40,358 bases of DNA from Caldalkalibacillus thermarum (lineage in GTDB: Bacteria; Bacillota; Bacilli; Caldalkalibacillales; Caldalkalibacillaceae), in assembly GCF_014644735.1 (NCBI RefSeq), contig NZ_BMKZ01000032.1, forward strand, positions 1 to 40,358. Direction: 5' to 3'. The notes beneath the pieces are model-generated. The model was given only the letters and a program-made list of their open reading frames with translations, did no database searches and was not told the origin of the DNA. Positions 8,724 through 18,682 of this stretch are shown here, one piece after another. Both the position numbers and the translations under genes were made by a program. The number at the start of each line of letters is the position of its first letter. Position 1 is the first letter of the stretch.

Positions 8724-9506
8724 TCATCCCGCTTTGTTTGGATCTAATTCTATGGCGCCGGTATAGGCATTCACATAAGTCACTTTCAGTTGATTCCGGT
8801 CTTCATAAATAATGCGCCAGGTTGGGGTTAACACCTGGTTTTCAGCCGCATACACCTGCCCATAATAGCCAAGGGTCACCTCGCGAATGACAGCCAGAGG
8901 GGGGATCACTTGCTGGTCTAATAAAGTCCTCAGACTGGTATAAGAAGATATAATCGGTTGCTTGTCTCCTTCATTTACCACATGATAATAGCGTTGCTTG
9001 TAACCGGTCACTCCCCCTTGTTCATTTAAGAAAATGGTCAGGCTGCCAATAAACAGGGGAAATTCACCGTAATATTGAATATAGCTGATTTCCGCTTCAT
9101 CCATATAGTTAAAATTGTAATCTTCCCCCCGGTAGACATACTCCTTGACAAAAAGTTCTTTAAACAGCTGGGGATCAAACTCCCCCTCCAAGGGATAAGC
9201 AGGAGAAAAAGCAGAGATAATCACATTGTCCTTGACAGTAATGCTCTGCCCCTGTGCATCAGGAAGGTTGGGCCGGTCGCTCTCTGTCAATGAGCGCACT
9301 TCCAATTGGGCCATGTGCGGCTGTTCCGGGTCCAGATCTGTATCCAATGTGATCTGATGCAAAAGCAAAAGCTCATCCAGAGAATGCTCATAGATAAAGG
9401 CCAGTTCTGGATGGTTGGTATGCTTTTGCCACAATTGCCAGCCGAGAAAAATGTTAAGTAAAAGAAAGACCACAATAAGGATCGATTTGGTATTGGCCCA
9501 ATTCAT
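8724..9506 (-). CDS. walI: WalI (YycI) two-component regulatory accessory protein
   Basis: A 260-residue extracytoplasmic protein with a single N-terminal membrane helix (about residues 7-27, SILIVVFLLLNIFLGWQLW). WalI and WalH form a membrane complex with the kinase WalK and modulate its activity. The C-terminal part is the YycI fold without an enzymatic signature. The ATG overlaps the walH stop by four bases (ATGA), indicating coupled translation. Confidence 0.93.
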   Translation of the reverse strand: MNWANTKSILIVVFLLLNIFLGWQLWQKHTNHPELAFIYEHSLDELLLLHQITLDTDLDPEQPHMAQLEVRSLTESDRPNLPDAQGQSITVKDNVIISAFSPAYPLEGEFDPQLFKELFVKEYVYRGEDYNFNYMDEAEISYIQYYGEFPLFIGSLTIFLNEQGGVTGYKQRYYHVVNEGDKQPIISSYTSLRTLLDQQVIPPLAVIREVTLGYYGQVYAAENQVLTPTWRIIYEDRNQLKVTYVNAYTGAIELDPNKAG

Positions 9507-10870
9507 TCCAGATGCCTCCTGATCTCTTCCACATCCTGAACAAACCAGCGGTCCCCCTGTTTAAAATCAATCACCCAGTAGGGCCGGTAGGTTAAGAACG
9601 TGGTCTCCTGCTCACTTTTATACCCGATACGGATCGCACTGATCTCTTCCAGGTTGACACCCTGATGCTCCAGTTCACGCCAGAGTTCACTGCCAGCAGG
9701 CAACTGATAAAACTGTTTGTTGGCCACTTCCCCCCGCTCTAAAAGGGAGCGGGCATAGCCCACCACGCGCCCCATGTGGATATCCACCTGAAGGGTATAC
9801 AAACCGTCTTGTTGCCCAGTCCCAAAAACAGGATAGTGCTCAACATATTCCCTAAAATTAACCTGAATCAGCCGTTCGTGCTGCATGTCAACGATGCTGT
9901 CCAGCACATAAGGTTTATCCCAGCCCTTATGCTGATTCACAAACTGGATCCCCCGCATCACATCCACAGAACCGGTGACGCCTTCCCCGTTTTCAGGCTC
10001 CAAAAGGGGGTGAAAATAGGTCATCTGCGTATGCGTTTTATCTACCTGCATACCCCTGGCCCCGTGTATATAGAGGATACTGTCCTCTCTTTCCTCAATC
10101 CGGCGCACTAAAGTGGGATCTACAAACAAATAGGAAACCATATGAAAAACCGGGATACGCTGATAGTAATAGTCAAAGGCTGCCACAGAGACCGGTTCGG
10201 TACTGAGATAGTGCACCTTATGGACGGTCTGTTCTCCTTGGCTGAGGATATACGCTTGATGAACAGGACGTGTCTGACCCAGGGCAATATAATTGCCCAG
10301 ATCCCGGATGCTCATATTGGACGTCCGGCTGTAGAGGAGCATCTGATCCTCTTCCGATATGAACAATGCCGAAACTTCATTTTCCCAGTGGGGATCGTAA
10401 TGGAACCAGACGCGGTTAATACGGGGCAAACGCTCGAGTTCAACTTGGTCAAGCCATTCTTCCAGCTGCACGTGAAACAGGCTACCAAGTACATCTAACG
10501 GGAGGCTGTTAAAAAACACCAGTTCAATGCCCTGCTCGTGTTTGTAAAGTTCCTGCCAGTCCGCATACTGATTCTGTTCAATCAGCCGGACAGGCTTAAG
10601 TTCACAGTCTTTCAGCCTCCCTTGGATCACGTTGTAAGAAAAGGTATGTGGATAAGAAACGGAATGCTGATCGTCTCCCAGGTGATGAACGATTAAATGG
10701 GGTTTGACCAGCTCATGAAACTCCTTGCTTTCGGCCAAACCTTCAGGCTCGGCAAACTCAGCCGGAGGGAGGTAATCATACCGGGGCTGATAAGTCCATA
10801 ATTGCCAGGATAAAAACAAGCTGAGTAAGACCAGCAGGGTCAGAACCACATTTTTCACCCGTTCGTTCAT
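9503..10870 (-). CDS. walH: WalH (YycH) two-component regulatory accessory protein
   Basis: A 455-residue protein with one N-terminal membrane helix (NVVLTLLVLLSLFLSWQLW) and a large extracellular YycH domain. Together with WalI it adjusts signalling by WalK. The start at ATG 10870 overlaps the walK stop as ATGA and is preceded by GGGGGAGGGGG; the GTG/ATG eight codons upstream lies inside that purine run and was rejected. Confidence 0.94.
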   Translation of the reverse strand: MNERVKNVVLTLLVLLSLFLSWQLWTYQPRYDYLPPAEFAEPEGLAESKEFHELVKPHLIVHHLGDDQHSVSYPHTFSYNVIQGRLKDCELKPVRLIEQNQYADWQELYKHEQGIELVFFNSLPLDVLGSLFHVQLEEWLDQVELERLPRINRVWFHYDPHWENEVSALFISEEDQMLLYSRTSNMSIRDLGNYIALGQTRPVHQAYILSQGEQTVHKVHYLSTEPVSVAAFDYYYQRIPVFHMVSYLFVDPTLVRRIEEREDSILYIHGARGMQVDKTHTQMTYFHPLLEPENGEGVTGSVDVMRGIQFVNQHKGWDKPYVLDSIVDMQHERLIQVNFREYVEHYPVFGTGQQDGLYTLQVDIHMGRVVGYARSLLERGEVANKQFYQLPAGSELWRELEHQGVNLEEISAIRIGYKSEQETTFLTYRPYWVIDFKQGDRWFVQDVEEIRRHLE

Positions 10871-12690
10871 GATGCCCCCTCCCCCGCGCTCCATTGAAGG
10901 GGCAAGCGGATTGTCACCGCTGTCCCTTCCCCCACATCGCTGTCAATCTCAATGCTGCCTTGATGAGCCAAAATCATCTCCCGGGCAATGGATAGCCCCA
11001 AGCCCACGCCGCCCTTGTCCCGGGACCGGGCTTTGTCCACCCGGTAAAAACGTTTAAAGATGTGCTTCAACTCTTGCTTGGGAATGCCTACTCCCTCATC
11101 TTCGATCACCAGCTTCAGCTGATCCCCTTCCTGGCGGGCTGTCACTTTAATCTGTCCACCGGCCAGGGAATACTTAATGGCATTCGATAAAATGTTATCC
11201 AGCACCTGCGTCAGCATATCCTTATCCGCTTCAACGGGAGGCAAGTCAGCCGCTATATCCAGCTTGACCGTTAACTCACGCTCTTGGAGCTGAAAAGAAA
11301 AGCGTTGGATGGTTTCCTGGATCAGGGCGTGAAGATCCAGCTTTTTTAAGCGCAACTTGAAGCGTTTGCTGTCCAGTTTGGATAACTGCAATAACTTGTT
11401 AACCAGCCGGATCATCCGTTCAGTTTCATTGGCAATGACATGCAAAAAACGTTTAGCTACAGCCGGATCATCCATCGCCCCGCTGATTAATGTTTCCACA
11501 TAGCTTTTCATGGTTGTCAAAGGCGTGCGCAATTCATGGGAGACATTGGCCACGAAGGCTTTGCGGTCCCGCTCCAGCTGCTCCCGCTCTGTCACATCCT
11601 GCAAAACGGCAATCAAGCCCTGCCCTTCGCCGTCTAGATGCAGCGGGCTGACTGTAATTTCTAAGATGAGCGGCTGTCCGTCCGCCCCGATATCCACCTG
11701 AAAGCGTCCTTCCCTGAACAATAGGGTATCTTGCTGCACTTCGTCTGGAAAATCGAGGACGTCACTCAACTTTTGGCCCAGCACTTCTTTGGCCTGTTTG
11801 TTCAGCATCATCTCCGCCTGTTGGTTCAAAAGGATAATGCGCCCCTTCCGGTCGGTGGCGATCAATCCGTCACTCATATAAAACAAGATGGAAGCCAGTT
11901 TGTTTTTTTCTTCCTCGATCTCGCCCAGCGCTTCGCTGAGACGTTGGGATAAGTGGTTTATCCCTTGGGCCAACTGGCCAATTTCATCTTCACTATACAC
12001 TTTCACTTGCTTGGAAAAATCACCGGCTGCCATGGCTTGGGTCTGCTTGGTCATCTCTTTAATGGGAGCGGAGATGGTTCTGGCTAACGCCACACCAATA
12101 ACCGCCGTCAGGCAGAGGGCGATTAACGTGCCCTTCACCAACAGGCTGTTAATTTCAGCAATGCTCTGGTAAGTCTCCTCTAAGGAGGCCATCAGATAAA
12201 CGGCTCCCACCACGTCTTGATTCACTTTGATGGGAATGGACATGATCTTCATCCGGTGACCCGTTTTAGGATGGAGGCGGATGGCCTCATCCCGGGTCCC
12301 CAATAAGGCCCGTTTCACTTCGATCTGGGTGTTGCGCTGGCCGATAATGGACCGGTTGTCGGAATTGGTGCTGATCACCACCCCATTGCGGTCCAGCACC
12401 TGGATTTCGGCATGGGGAATAGCGGCAAACATTTTATCAATCAAGAATTGTATATGCTCATAAGCCCCTAATCCATCTGCTTCATTATAAGGTTTGTCCA
12501 GTTCATGCTGAATGCTATAGGCCAAAAGATGAGCTTGCTGATCAAGCATGCGGGTGAAGTTATTGACCAGATGAGATTCCAAAGCCCTGTTGAAATAAAC
12601 GCCAAACACCTGGATGGCCAGTATAATGACCAGCAGCAAAATAACAATAAATTTCGAATGGATCCCTTTGAAAAACGTAAACTGCTTCAT
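10867..12690 (-). CDS. walK: WalK cell-wall sensor histidine kinase
   Basis: The membrane kinase of the essential WalKR system, which adjusts peptidoglycan hydrolase expression to wall growth. The 607 residues show TM1 (about 14-34), an extracellular Cache-like domain, TM2 (about 183-203), HAMP, PAS (about 260-370), the HisKA dimerisation domain with phospho-acceptor His385 (VSHELRTPL) and a HATPase domain with N, G1 and G2 boxes ([28 protein letters not shown]). The start overlaps the walR stop as ATGA. Confidence 0.97.
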   Translation of the reverse strand: MKQFTFFKGIHSKFIVILLLVIILAIQVFGVYFNRALESHLVNNFTRMLDQQAHLLAYSIQHELDKPYNEADGLGAYEHIQFLIDKMFAAIPHAEIQVLDRNGVVISTNSDNRSIIGQRNTQIEVKRALLGTRDEAIRLHPKTGHRMKIMSIPIKVNQDVVGAVYLMASLEETYQSIAEINSLLVKGTLIALCLTAVIGVALARTISAPIKEMTKQTQAMAAGDFSKQVKVYSEDEIGQLAQGINHLSQRLSEALGEIEEEKNKLASILFYMSDGLIATDRKGRIILLNQQAEMMLNKQAKEVLGQKLSDVLDFPDEVQQDTLLFREGRFQVDIGADGQPLILEITVSPLHLDGEGQGLIAVLQDVTEREQLERDRKAFVANVSHELRTPLTTMKSYVETLISGAMDDPAVAKRFLHVIANETERMIRLVNKLLQLSKLDSKRFKLRLKKLDLHALIQETIQRFSFQLQERELTVKLDIAADLPPVEADKDMLTQVLDNILSNAIKYSLAGGQIKVTARQEGDQLKLVIEDEGVGIPKQELKHIFKRFYRVDKARSRDKGGVGLGLSIAREMILAHQGSIEIDSDVGEGTAVTIRLPLQWSAGEGAS

Positions 12691-13397
12691 CGTTCACTCC
12701 TTTTAGGTTGGGGCTCTTGCAAAAGGTAACCAACCCCCCGTCTGGTAAGAATATACTCCGGACGGCTGGGATCTGTCTCCACTTTTTCCCGCAGACGGCG
12801 CACCGTCACATCCACTGTGCGCACATCCCCATAGTAATCATACCCCCACACCGTTTCCAGCAAATGTTCCCTTGTTAACACATGACCCTTGTTTTTGGCC
12901 AGAAAGAGGAGCAGTTCAAATTCCCGGTTGGTTAACTCCAAGAGCCGGTCCCCTTTATACACCGAATAGGCTTCCGGATAGATGCGCAATTCGCCAATCT
13001 CCAACCATGAGTGGCCAGCGGTGCGGACGGCCTGCTGCTGGCGGCGCAGATTAGCTTTGACCCTGGCCAAAAGCTCCCGGGTGCTGAACGGCTTGGTCAC
13101 ATAATCGTCAGCCCCCAACTCCAGGCCCAACACCTTATCCACTTCTTCGTCCTTCGCCGTCAACATAATGATGGGCACCTGGCTTTTATGGCGGATCTCC
13201 TGACAAACCTGAAAACCATCTTTTTTGGGCAGCATAATATCCAAAAGAATTAAGTCGGGCTCTTCATACAAAGCCTTATCAACCGCTTCTTCCCCGTCAA
13301 AGGCGGTCAAAACCTGGTAACCTTCCTTTTCTAAATTATATTGCAAAATATCGGCGATCGGCTTTTCATCATCCACCACGAGTATTTTATAAACCAT
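12687..13397 (-). CDS. walR: WalR response regulator
   Basis: An OmpR-family response regulator of 236 residues. The receiver domain has phospho-acceptor Asp53 (LLDIMLP) and the switch Lys in the TKPFS motif; the C-terminal winged helix carries the WalR recognition helix region [15 protein letters not shown]. It is the first gene of walR-walK-walH-walI-walJ, with GGGGGGT just upstream of the ATG. I could not identify the operon promoter in the 240-base gap with confidence. Confidence 0.97.
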   Translation of the reverse strand: MVYKILVVDDEKPIADILQYNLEKEGYQVLTAFDGEEAVDKALYEEPDLILLDIMLPKKDGFQVCQEIRHKSQVPIIMLTAKDEEVDKVLGLELGADDYVTKPFSTRELLARVKANLRRQQQAVRTAGHSWLEIGELRIYPEAYSVYKGDRLLELTNREFELLLFLAKNKGHVLTREHLLETVWGYDYYGDVRTVDVTVRRLREKVETDPSRPEYILTRRGVGYLLQEPQPKRSER

Positions 13398-13578
13398 AAG
13401 AACCCCCCATTACCTGGCGACTCTATCTCAAGCTTCTAGATTCAACGCCACCTGAGCGGAAAAACAATCCTTATCCAATAGGCTTTTTCTATTATTTTAA
13501 TCGACGGCAAGGGGAAAAAATAGAGGGGGAGGGCATTTTCAGGGTTGGCCCCGTTGAGGGGGATCATTTTCCTGCAAC

Positions 13579-13623
13579 AAAAAGACTGTTCACAAAGCGC
13601 CATTGTCCAGCTTTGGAACAGTC
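13579..13623 (-). terminator. Terminator downstream of the M23 peptidase
   Basis: GACTGTTC-A-CAAAGC (13584-13598) pairs with GCTTTG-GAACAGTC (13610-13623), 14 base pairs with one bulge. Reading leftward a TTTTTG run follows. It isolates the walR operon from the peptidase gene. Confidence 0.8.
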
Positions 13624-13636
13624 TCAGCCGCTATCT

Positions 13637-14350
13637 TTATCTCAAATATGGAACCGGATTGACCGGTGTACCGTTACGGTGGATTTCAAAATGGAGATGG
13701 ATCCCGGTAGAGTTCCCAGTTGAGCCCATGACCCCAATCACTTCACCCCGTTCCACGGTTTGCCCGGGACGTACATTGACGGAGGCCAAGTGGGCGTAAA
13801 GGGTTCGGTAACCGTTGTTGTGATTAATCACCACGGTATTGCCGTAGCCGCCGCTATGCCAGCCGGCTTTAACCACTGTTCCGTGGTCACTAGCGACAAT
13901 GGTGCGGTCCCGTACACCGGCAATATCAATGCCGTTGTGGGGACGTCCCCAGCGCATGCCGAAGCCGCTGGTGATACGGCCGCCGCGGGCCGGCCACATA
14001 AATTGGCCGTTGCCCCGGGAAGGCTTCACTTTCTCCCCCCGGACCACTATCTTGTTGACGGGTTCTTCTAGCACTTCTTCAGCTACAACCTCACGGGAGA
14101 CAACTTGTCCATTTTCTTTCACCACTTCAAACTGGATCCGCTTTCTGCCTTCTTTTCCTTCCCGTTCCACACGGGTTTGACCACGGTACAGATCAGGATC
14201 CTTTTTGGTTTCAACCTGGTAGGGAATGGATTGTTCTTCTGTCACCCGTTCAACAGTCACCACGGTGAGCACAGGCTTTTCGGCTTGAACCGTTAATTCC
14301 TGGCCAATCTGCAACAAAGTGTCTTCATCTAGTTCCGGATTCAAGGCCAA
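13637..14350 (-). CDS. LysM-G5-M23 peptidoglycan endopeptidase, 5' truncated
   Basis: The visible 237 residues hold the second half of a LysM-like module (ALNPELDEDTLLQIGQELTV), a G5 domain (about 30-110) and a complete M23 domain (about 125-235) with motifs GIDIAG, HLASV and GIHLHFEIH. Relatives near walR carry an N-terminal signal and several hundred more residues. Here there is no signal peptide and only a TTG start. The frame extends 18 codons further upstream without an ATG and meets a TAA at 14404-14406. The -10 box and CIRCE-like operator of the divergent inositol cassette lie in exactly that stretch. It is therefore most likely a pseudogene whose 5' end was lost when the cassette arrived. 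Confidence 0.8.
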   Translation of the reverse strand: MALNPELDEDTLLQIGQELTVQAEKPVLTVVTVERVTEEQSIPYQVETKKDPDLYRGQTRVEREGKEGRKRIQFEVVKENGQVVSREVVAEEVLEEPVNKIVVRGEKVKPSRGNGQFMWPARGGRITSGFGMRWGRPHNGIDIAGVRDRTIVASDHGTVVKAGWHSGGYGNTVVINHNNGYRTLYAHLASVNVRPGQTVERGEVIGVMGSTGNSTGIHLHFEIHRNGTPVNPVPYLR

Positions 14351-14361
14351 TAATTTAGGAC

Positions 14362-14389
14362 TTGCAATTGGATAATTTTTCTGTATAAT
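14362..14389 (+). promoter_or_regulatory. Promoter of the DIP cassette
   Basis: TTGCAA (14362-14367), 16 bases, then a perfect TATAAT (14384-14389). The transcription start would fall near 14396, inside the adjacent CIRCE-like operator. Confidence 0.65.
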
Positions 14390-14391
14390 TG

Positions 14392-14418
14392 TTAGCAGCA
14401 GGACTTATTGAGTGCTAA
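14392..14418 (+). promoter_or_regulatory. CIRCE-like element (HrcA operator)
   Basis: Consensus CIRCE is TTAGCACTC-N9-GAGTGCTAA. Here it is TTAGCAGCA (14392-14400), nine bases, GAGTGCTAA (14410-14418). The right half is perfect, the left matches 6 of 9 and the spacer is exactly 9. Symmetry extends outward by ATTG/CAAT. It overlaps the predicted transcription start, the usual place for HrcA repression of groESL and dnaK operons. HrcA loses activity on heat shock, so the downstream genes would be heat-induced. Confidence 0.6.
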
Positions 14419-14500
14419 CAATATACAAAAATGGTTCGCGTTTCAGCAAGCTGGAAAATACCTCTATTACATAAGCAGATCTGTATTCAGGAGATGCTTT

Positions 14501-14585
14501 GGGAGTGTATCTTTCCTGCTGAAAATGCTAACCCGGCAGCTTACCATGCTGCCTTACACTCCCGCTCTACAGCGGGATTTTTTTT
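14501..14585 (+). terminator. Leader attenuator: intrinsic terminator with competing stem
   Basis: The terminator TCCCGCT-CTAC-AGCGGGA (14560-14577) is followed by eight T's. An alternative long-range stem pairs GGGAGTGTA (14501-14509) with TACACTCCC (14555-14563) and encloses the hairpin GGCAGC-TTACCAT-GCTGCC (14535-14553). Its 3' strand shares 14560-14563 with the terminator, so the two cannot form together. The coding region begins ~90 bases later. It matches no riboswitch class I recognise. Confidence 0.6.
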
Positions 14586-14673
14586 GAGCAAAAAAGACGA
14601 AAGCAAGGAGGGTGGTGCCTTAACCTGCATCATAATTCCAGTCATTAAAAAATCATGTCAGGAGGGATTATGG

Positions 14674-15765
14674 ATGGGAAAAATTAACATCGCCATTGCA
14701 GGTGTAGGAAACTGTGCCAGCGCGTTGCTGCAGGGAATCGAAATGTACAAAAATACTCCCGACAATACCATCGGGCTGATGAACTACGACCTGGGCGGTT
14801 ACAAACCAGGAGATATTAATGTGGTGGCCGCCTTTGACGTGGACAAGCGCAAAGTAGGCAAACCGCTGAAAGAAGCCATCTTTGCCGAGCCAAACTGCAC
14901 CACTGTTTTTTATGAGAACTTGCCTGATTATCCAGTGAAGGTGCACATGGGTCCTGTGCTGGATGGCGTATCTGAACTGATGGCGGAAGATGATGAGGAT
15001 AAAGCCTTTATCGTCGCTGATGAGGAACCTTGCGATGTAGCCAAGGTTTTAAAAGAAAGCGGCGCAGACATGCTGATTTGTTACTTGCCCGTCGGTTCTG
15101 AAGAAGCGGTCAGGTATTACGCCGAAGCTTGCCTGGAGGCGAATGTGGGCTTTATTAACGCCATTCCGGTGTTTATCGCTTCCGATGAAAAATGGGCTAA
15201 AAAATTTGAGGAAAAAAATCTGCCGATCATTGGCGATGACATCAAAAGCCAGGTGGGAGCCACCATTGTCCACCGCACGCTGACTAAACTGTTTGAAAAC
15301 CGGGGCGTTGTGCTCGACCGTACTTACCAGCTCAACTTCGGCGGAAACACCGACTTCTTGAACATGCTGAACCGCAGCAGATTGAAGTCGAAGAAAAAAT
15401 CAAAAACGCAATCGGTACAATCTGAGCTCAAGACACCTCTGGACAAACATCATATTCATATTGGGCCCAGCGATTACATTCCTTGGCTGAACGACAATAA
15501 AATTGCCTATATCCGCATGGAAGGCCGCGGTTTCGGCAACGTGCCTTTAACTTTGGAAGTCAAACTGTCTGTGGAAGACTCCCCTAACAGCGCAGGTTCG
15601 ATGATCGACGCCATCCGCTGCATGAAACTGGCTCTGGACCGCAAGATTGGCGGTGTCTTGACATCCATCTCCTCTTACACCATGAAATCACCACCGGTTC
15701 AATATACGGATACGGAAAGCAAAAAAATGGTACAGGAATTTATCGACGGCCGGAGGGAACGTTAA
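14674..15765 (+). CDS. Inositol-1-phosphate (myo-inositol-3-phosphate) synthase
   Basis: Converts glucose 6-phosphate to L-myo-inositol 1-phosphate with NAD as recycled cofactor. The 363-residue protein is of the short archaeal/thermophilic-bacterial type: NAD-binding [12 protein letters not shown] at residues 10-21, the conserved segment [17 protein letters not shown] and the sugar-site [12 protein letters not shown], which matches family active-site segments. The open frame starts at 14431, but ATG 14674 with GGAGGG eight bases upstream gives the conserved N-terminus [10 protein letters not shown]. The stop overlaps the start of the next gene by one base, so the pair is coupled. It supplies both inositol units for di-myo-inositol phosphate. 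Confidence 0.93.
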   Translation: MGKINIAIAGVGNCASALLQGIEMYKNTPDNTIGLMNYDLGGYKPGDINVVAAFDVDKRKVGKPLKEAIFAEPNCTTVFYENLPDYPVKVHMGPVLDGVSELMAEDDEDKAFIVADEEPCDVAKVLKESGADMLICYLPVGSEEAVRYYAEACLEANVGFINAIPVFIASDEKWAKKFEEKNLPIIGDDIKSQVGATIVHRTLTKLFENRGVVLDRTYQLNFGGNTDFLNMLNRSRLKSKKKSKTQSVQSELKTPLDKHHIHIGPSDYIPWLNDNKIAYIRMEGRGFGNVPLTLEVKLSVEDSPNSAGSMIDAIRCMKLALDRKIGGVLTSISSYTMKSPPVQYTDTESKKMVQEFIDGRRER

Positions 15766-17099
15766 TGCGGGCTGCGATCCTGGCAGCCGGTGAAGGGAGG
15801 AGGTTAAGGCCCCATTTTAGCGGGCCTAAACCTCTCATTCATTTATTAGGCCTGTCTTTAATTGAACGCAACATGCTCACTTTACGGGAAAGCGGCATTC
15901 AGGAAATCGTGATTGTGACCGGTTGCCACAGTGCAGAAATCCAGGAAGCGCTCGGTGACGGGAGCAAGTGGGGAATCAAGATCACTTATGTGCACAATCC
16001 GGATTGGCAGAAGGGCAATGGTGTATCCGCCTATGCCTTGCACACCGTTTTTCGTCCGGAAGAAAAATTTGTGCTCATGATGGCAGACCATATCTTTGAA
16101 CCACAGGCAGTCCGGGCATTTGTGGCGGAGGCAGAGAAGATCAGTGACAGTGAAGTGTTGCTCGCTGCTGACCGGAACCTGGACCGCGTCCATGATGTAG
16201 AGGAGTGCACCAAAATTCAGGCTGAACATGACCGGGCGCAAAAGCTGGGTAAAGATTTGGGTGACTTTAATGCTGTGGACTGCGGCCTGTTTATGTGCAC
16301 CGGCGCACTATTCCCGGCCCTTTCCCAAGCCATTGCCCAAGGCCGGCATGCCCTGACGGATGGTATCAACATCCTGGCTAAACAGGGTAAGGTTAAATTA
16401 CATTTCGTTGATCAGGCCTGGGTGGACGTTGACGACCGGGAGAGTTTCCACCACGCTGAACACATGCTATTAAAGTCCCTCGTCCCGGATAAAGACGGTT
16501 TGATTTCCCGTCACTTAAACCGCAAAGTTTCTCTCCAAATCACCAAACGATTAGCCTCAACCCCTGTCACGCCAAATCAGGTCACTGTTGCTTCGTTTAT
16601 CGTCTCCCTCGCTTCAGCATTGAGCTTTGCTGCAGGGTTCCCTCTTGTGGGAGGTCTCTTAGCCCAGTTCAGTTCCATTCTTGACGGCGTCGACGGGGAA
16701 TTGGCTCGCCTCAAATTTCTGCAAAGCCAGTACGGGGGACTGGTTGATGCGATCCTGGACCGCTATGCCGACTTTTTTATTGTCGCCGGCATGGCTTATT
16801 GGTGGTGTCTCCAGACAGACCAACCCATCATGGCTCTCTTAGTGAGTGCTGCCGCTTTAAGCGGCATTCCCATGTCCATGCTGGTGAAGGAAAAATATAA
16901 AGCCCTGACTGGCAGAACGTATATCCCTGAAACAGATGATGGCCTGTGGCGTTATCTCCCGGCCAACCGCGACGGACGCCTGTTTATTGTCATGCTGGGG
17001 GGGATTTTCAATCTGATTCCGGCCACCTTGATCTTGCTGGCGGTCACGACACATCTTGCGGCCATTGTCCGTCTGGTTCAATTGCGTAAGTTGATGTAA
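15765..17099 (+). CDS. Bifunctional IPCT/DIPP synthase
   Basis: A fusion of CTP:L-myo-inositol-1-phosphate cytidylyltransferase (N-terminal ~230 residues; nucleotidyltransferase start AAILAAGEGRRLRP, PKPLIHL and MMADHIF) with a membrane CDP-alcohol phosphotransferase (residues ~240-440). The second domain has the full D-x2-DG-x2-AR-x8-G-x3-D-x3-D signature (from DGVDGELAR to DAILDRYAD) and several hydrophobic helices. The product is di-myo-inositol-phosphate phosphate, which a phosphatase then converts to DIP, a compatible solute of hyperthermophiles such as Archaeoglobus and Thermotoga. No phosphatase is encoded here. A phospholipid-inositol role is the alternative, but the cytidylyltransferase fusion is specific to DIP synthesis. 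Confidence 0.9.
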   Translation: MRAAILAAGEGRRLRPHFSGPKPLIHLLGLSLIERNMLTLRESGIQEIVIVTGCHSAEIQEALGDGSKWGIKITYVHNPDWQKGNGVSAYALHTVFRPEEKFVLMMADHIFEPQAVRAFVAEAEKISDSEVLLAADRNLDRVHDVEECTKIQAEHDRAQKLGKDLGDFNAVDCGLFMCTGALFPALSQAIAQGRHALTDGINILAKQGKVKLHFVDQAWVDVDDRESFHHAEHMLLKSLVPDKDGLISRHLNRKVSLQITKRLASTPVTPNQVTVASFIVSLASALSFAAGFPLVGGLLAQFSSILDGVDGELARLKFLQSQYGGLVDAILDRYADFFIVAGMAYWWCLQTDQPIMALLVSAAALSGIPMSMLVKEKYKALTGRTYIPETDDGLWRYLPANRDGRLFIVMLGGIFNLIPATLILLAVTTHLAAIVRLVQLRKLM

Positions 17100-17151
17100 A
17101 CAGATTTAAAGTGCCTAAAATAACAGGTTGGCAATGTCTAAAAAATGTGTT

Positions 17152-17181
17152 GGCCAGGCTTTTGGTGCCTGGCCTTGTTTA
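17152..17181 (+). terminator. Bidirectional terminator between the DIP cassette and purA
   Basis: GGCCAGGC (17152-17159) pairs with GCCTGGCC (17167-17174) around TTTTGGT, followed by TTGTTT. On the other strand a TTTTTT run follows within a few bases, so it can also serve purA. Confidence 0.8.
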
Positions 17182-17205
17182 GTCTGCTATTTAGGGTTCA
17201 GACTT

Positions 17206-18516
<1,311 letters not shown>

Positions 18517-18630
18517 TCAGGCCATCTTTTGGCCAGGCTGATCAGCTTATTGGTCGCATAGCCAAATGATAAACCTGTTAGTCATCCTCCTCTAGTGTAG
18601 CATTGTCTCCGGGCAGATTCAATCAACTAA

Positions 18631-18664
18631 CGAACATTTATAGTGTAAATTAAAGTTTTGTTCG
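18631..18664 (-). promoter_or_regulatory. Paired PurBoxes (PurR operator) upstream of purA
   Basis: Inverted CGAAC (18631-18635) and GTTCG (18660-18664), 24 bases apart, in AT-rich context (minus-strand reading: CCGAACAAAA ... AAATGTTCG). This fits two inverted 14-bp PurBoxes AWWWCCGAACWWTN separated by 16 bases, as in PurR-controlled Bacillus genes including purA. Confidence 0.6.
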
Positions 18665-18682
18665 GAATATATCTCTGTATGA

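Larger units (their letters stand above)
14351..14673 (+). other. Promoter and leader region of the DIP cassette
   Basis: 323 bases without a gene. They contain, in order, a sigma-A-type promoter (14362-14389), a CIRCE-like operator (14392-14418), a structured leader with an intrinsic terminator (14501-14585) and the Shine-Dalgarno GGAGGG (14661-14666). A frame open from ATG 14431 into the synthase gives no recognisable protein and runs through the terminator, so it was not taken as coding. Confidence 0.7.

Noticed and set aside
14604-14625. GGAGGGTGGTGCC before the inositol synthase resembles a T-box core (AGGGTGGNACC).
   Set aside because: It lies after the terminator, lacks the ACCGCG continuation and a stem I with specifier, and inositol synthesis is not an aminoacyl-tRNA function.
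14431-14673. N-terminal extension of the inositol synthase from ATG 14431.
   Set aside because: The extension runs through an intrinsic terminator, shows no family similarity, and a strong ribosome-binding site precedes ATG 14674.
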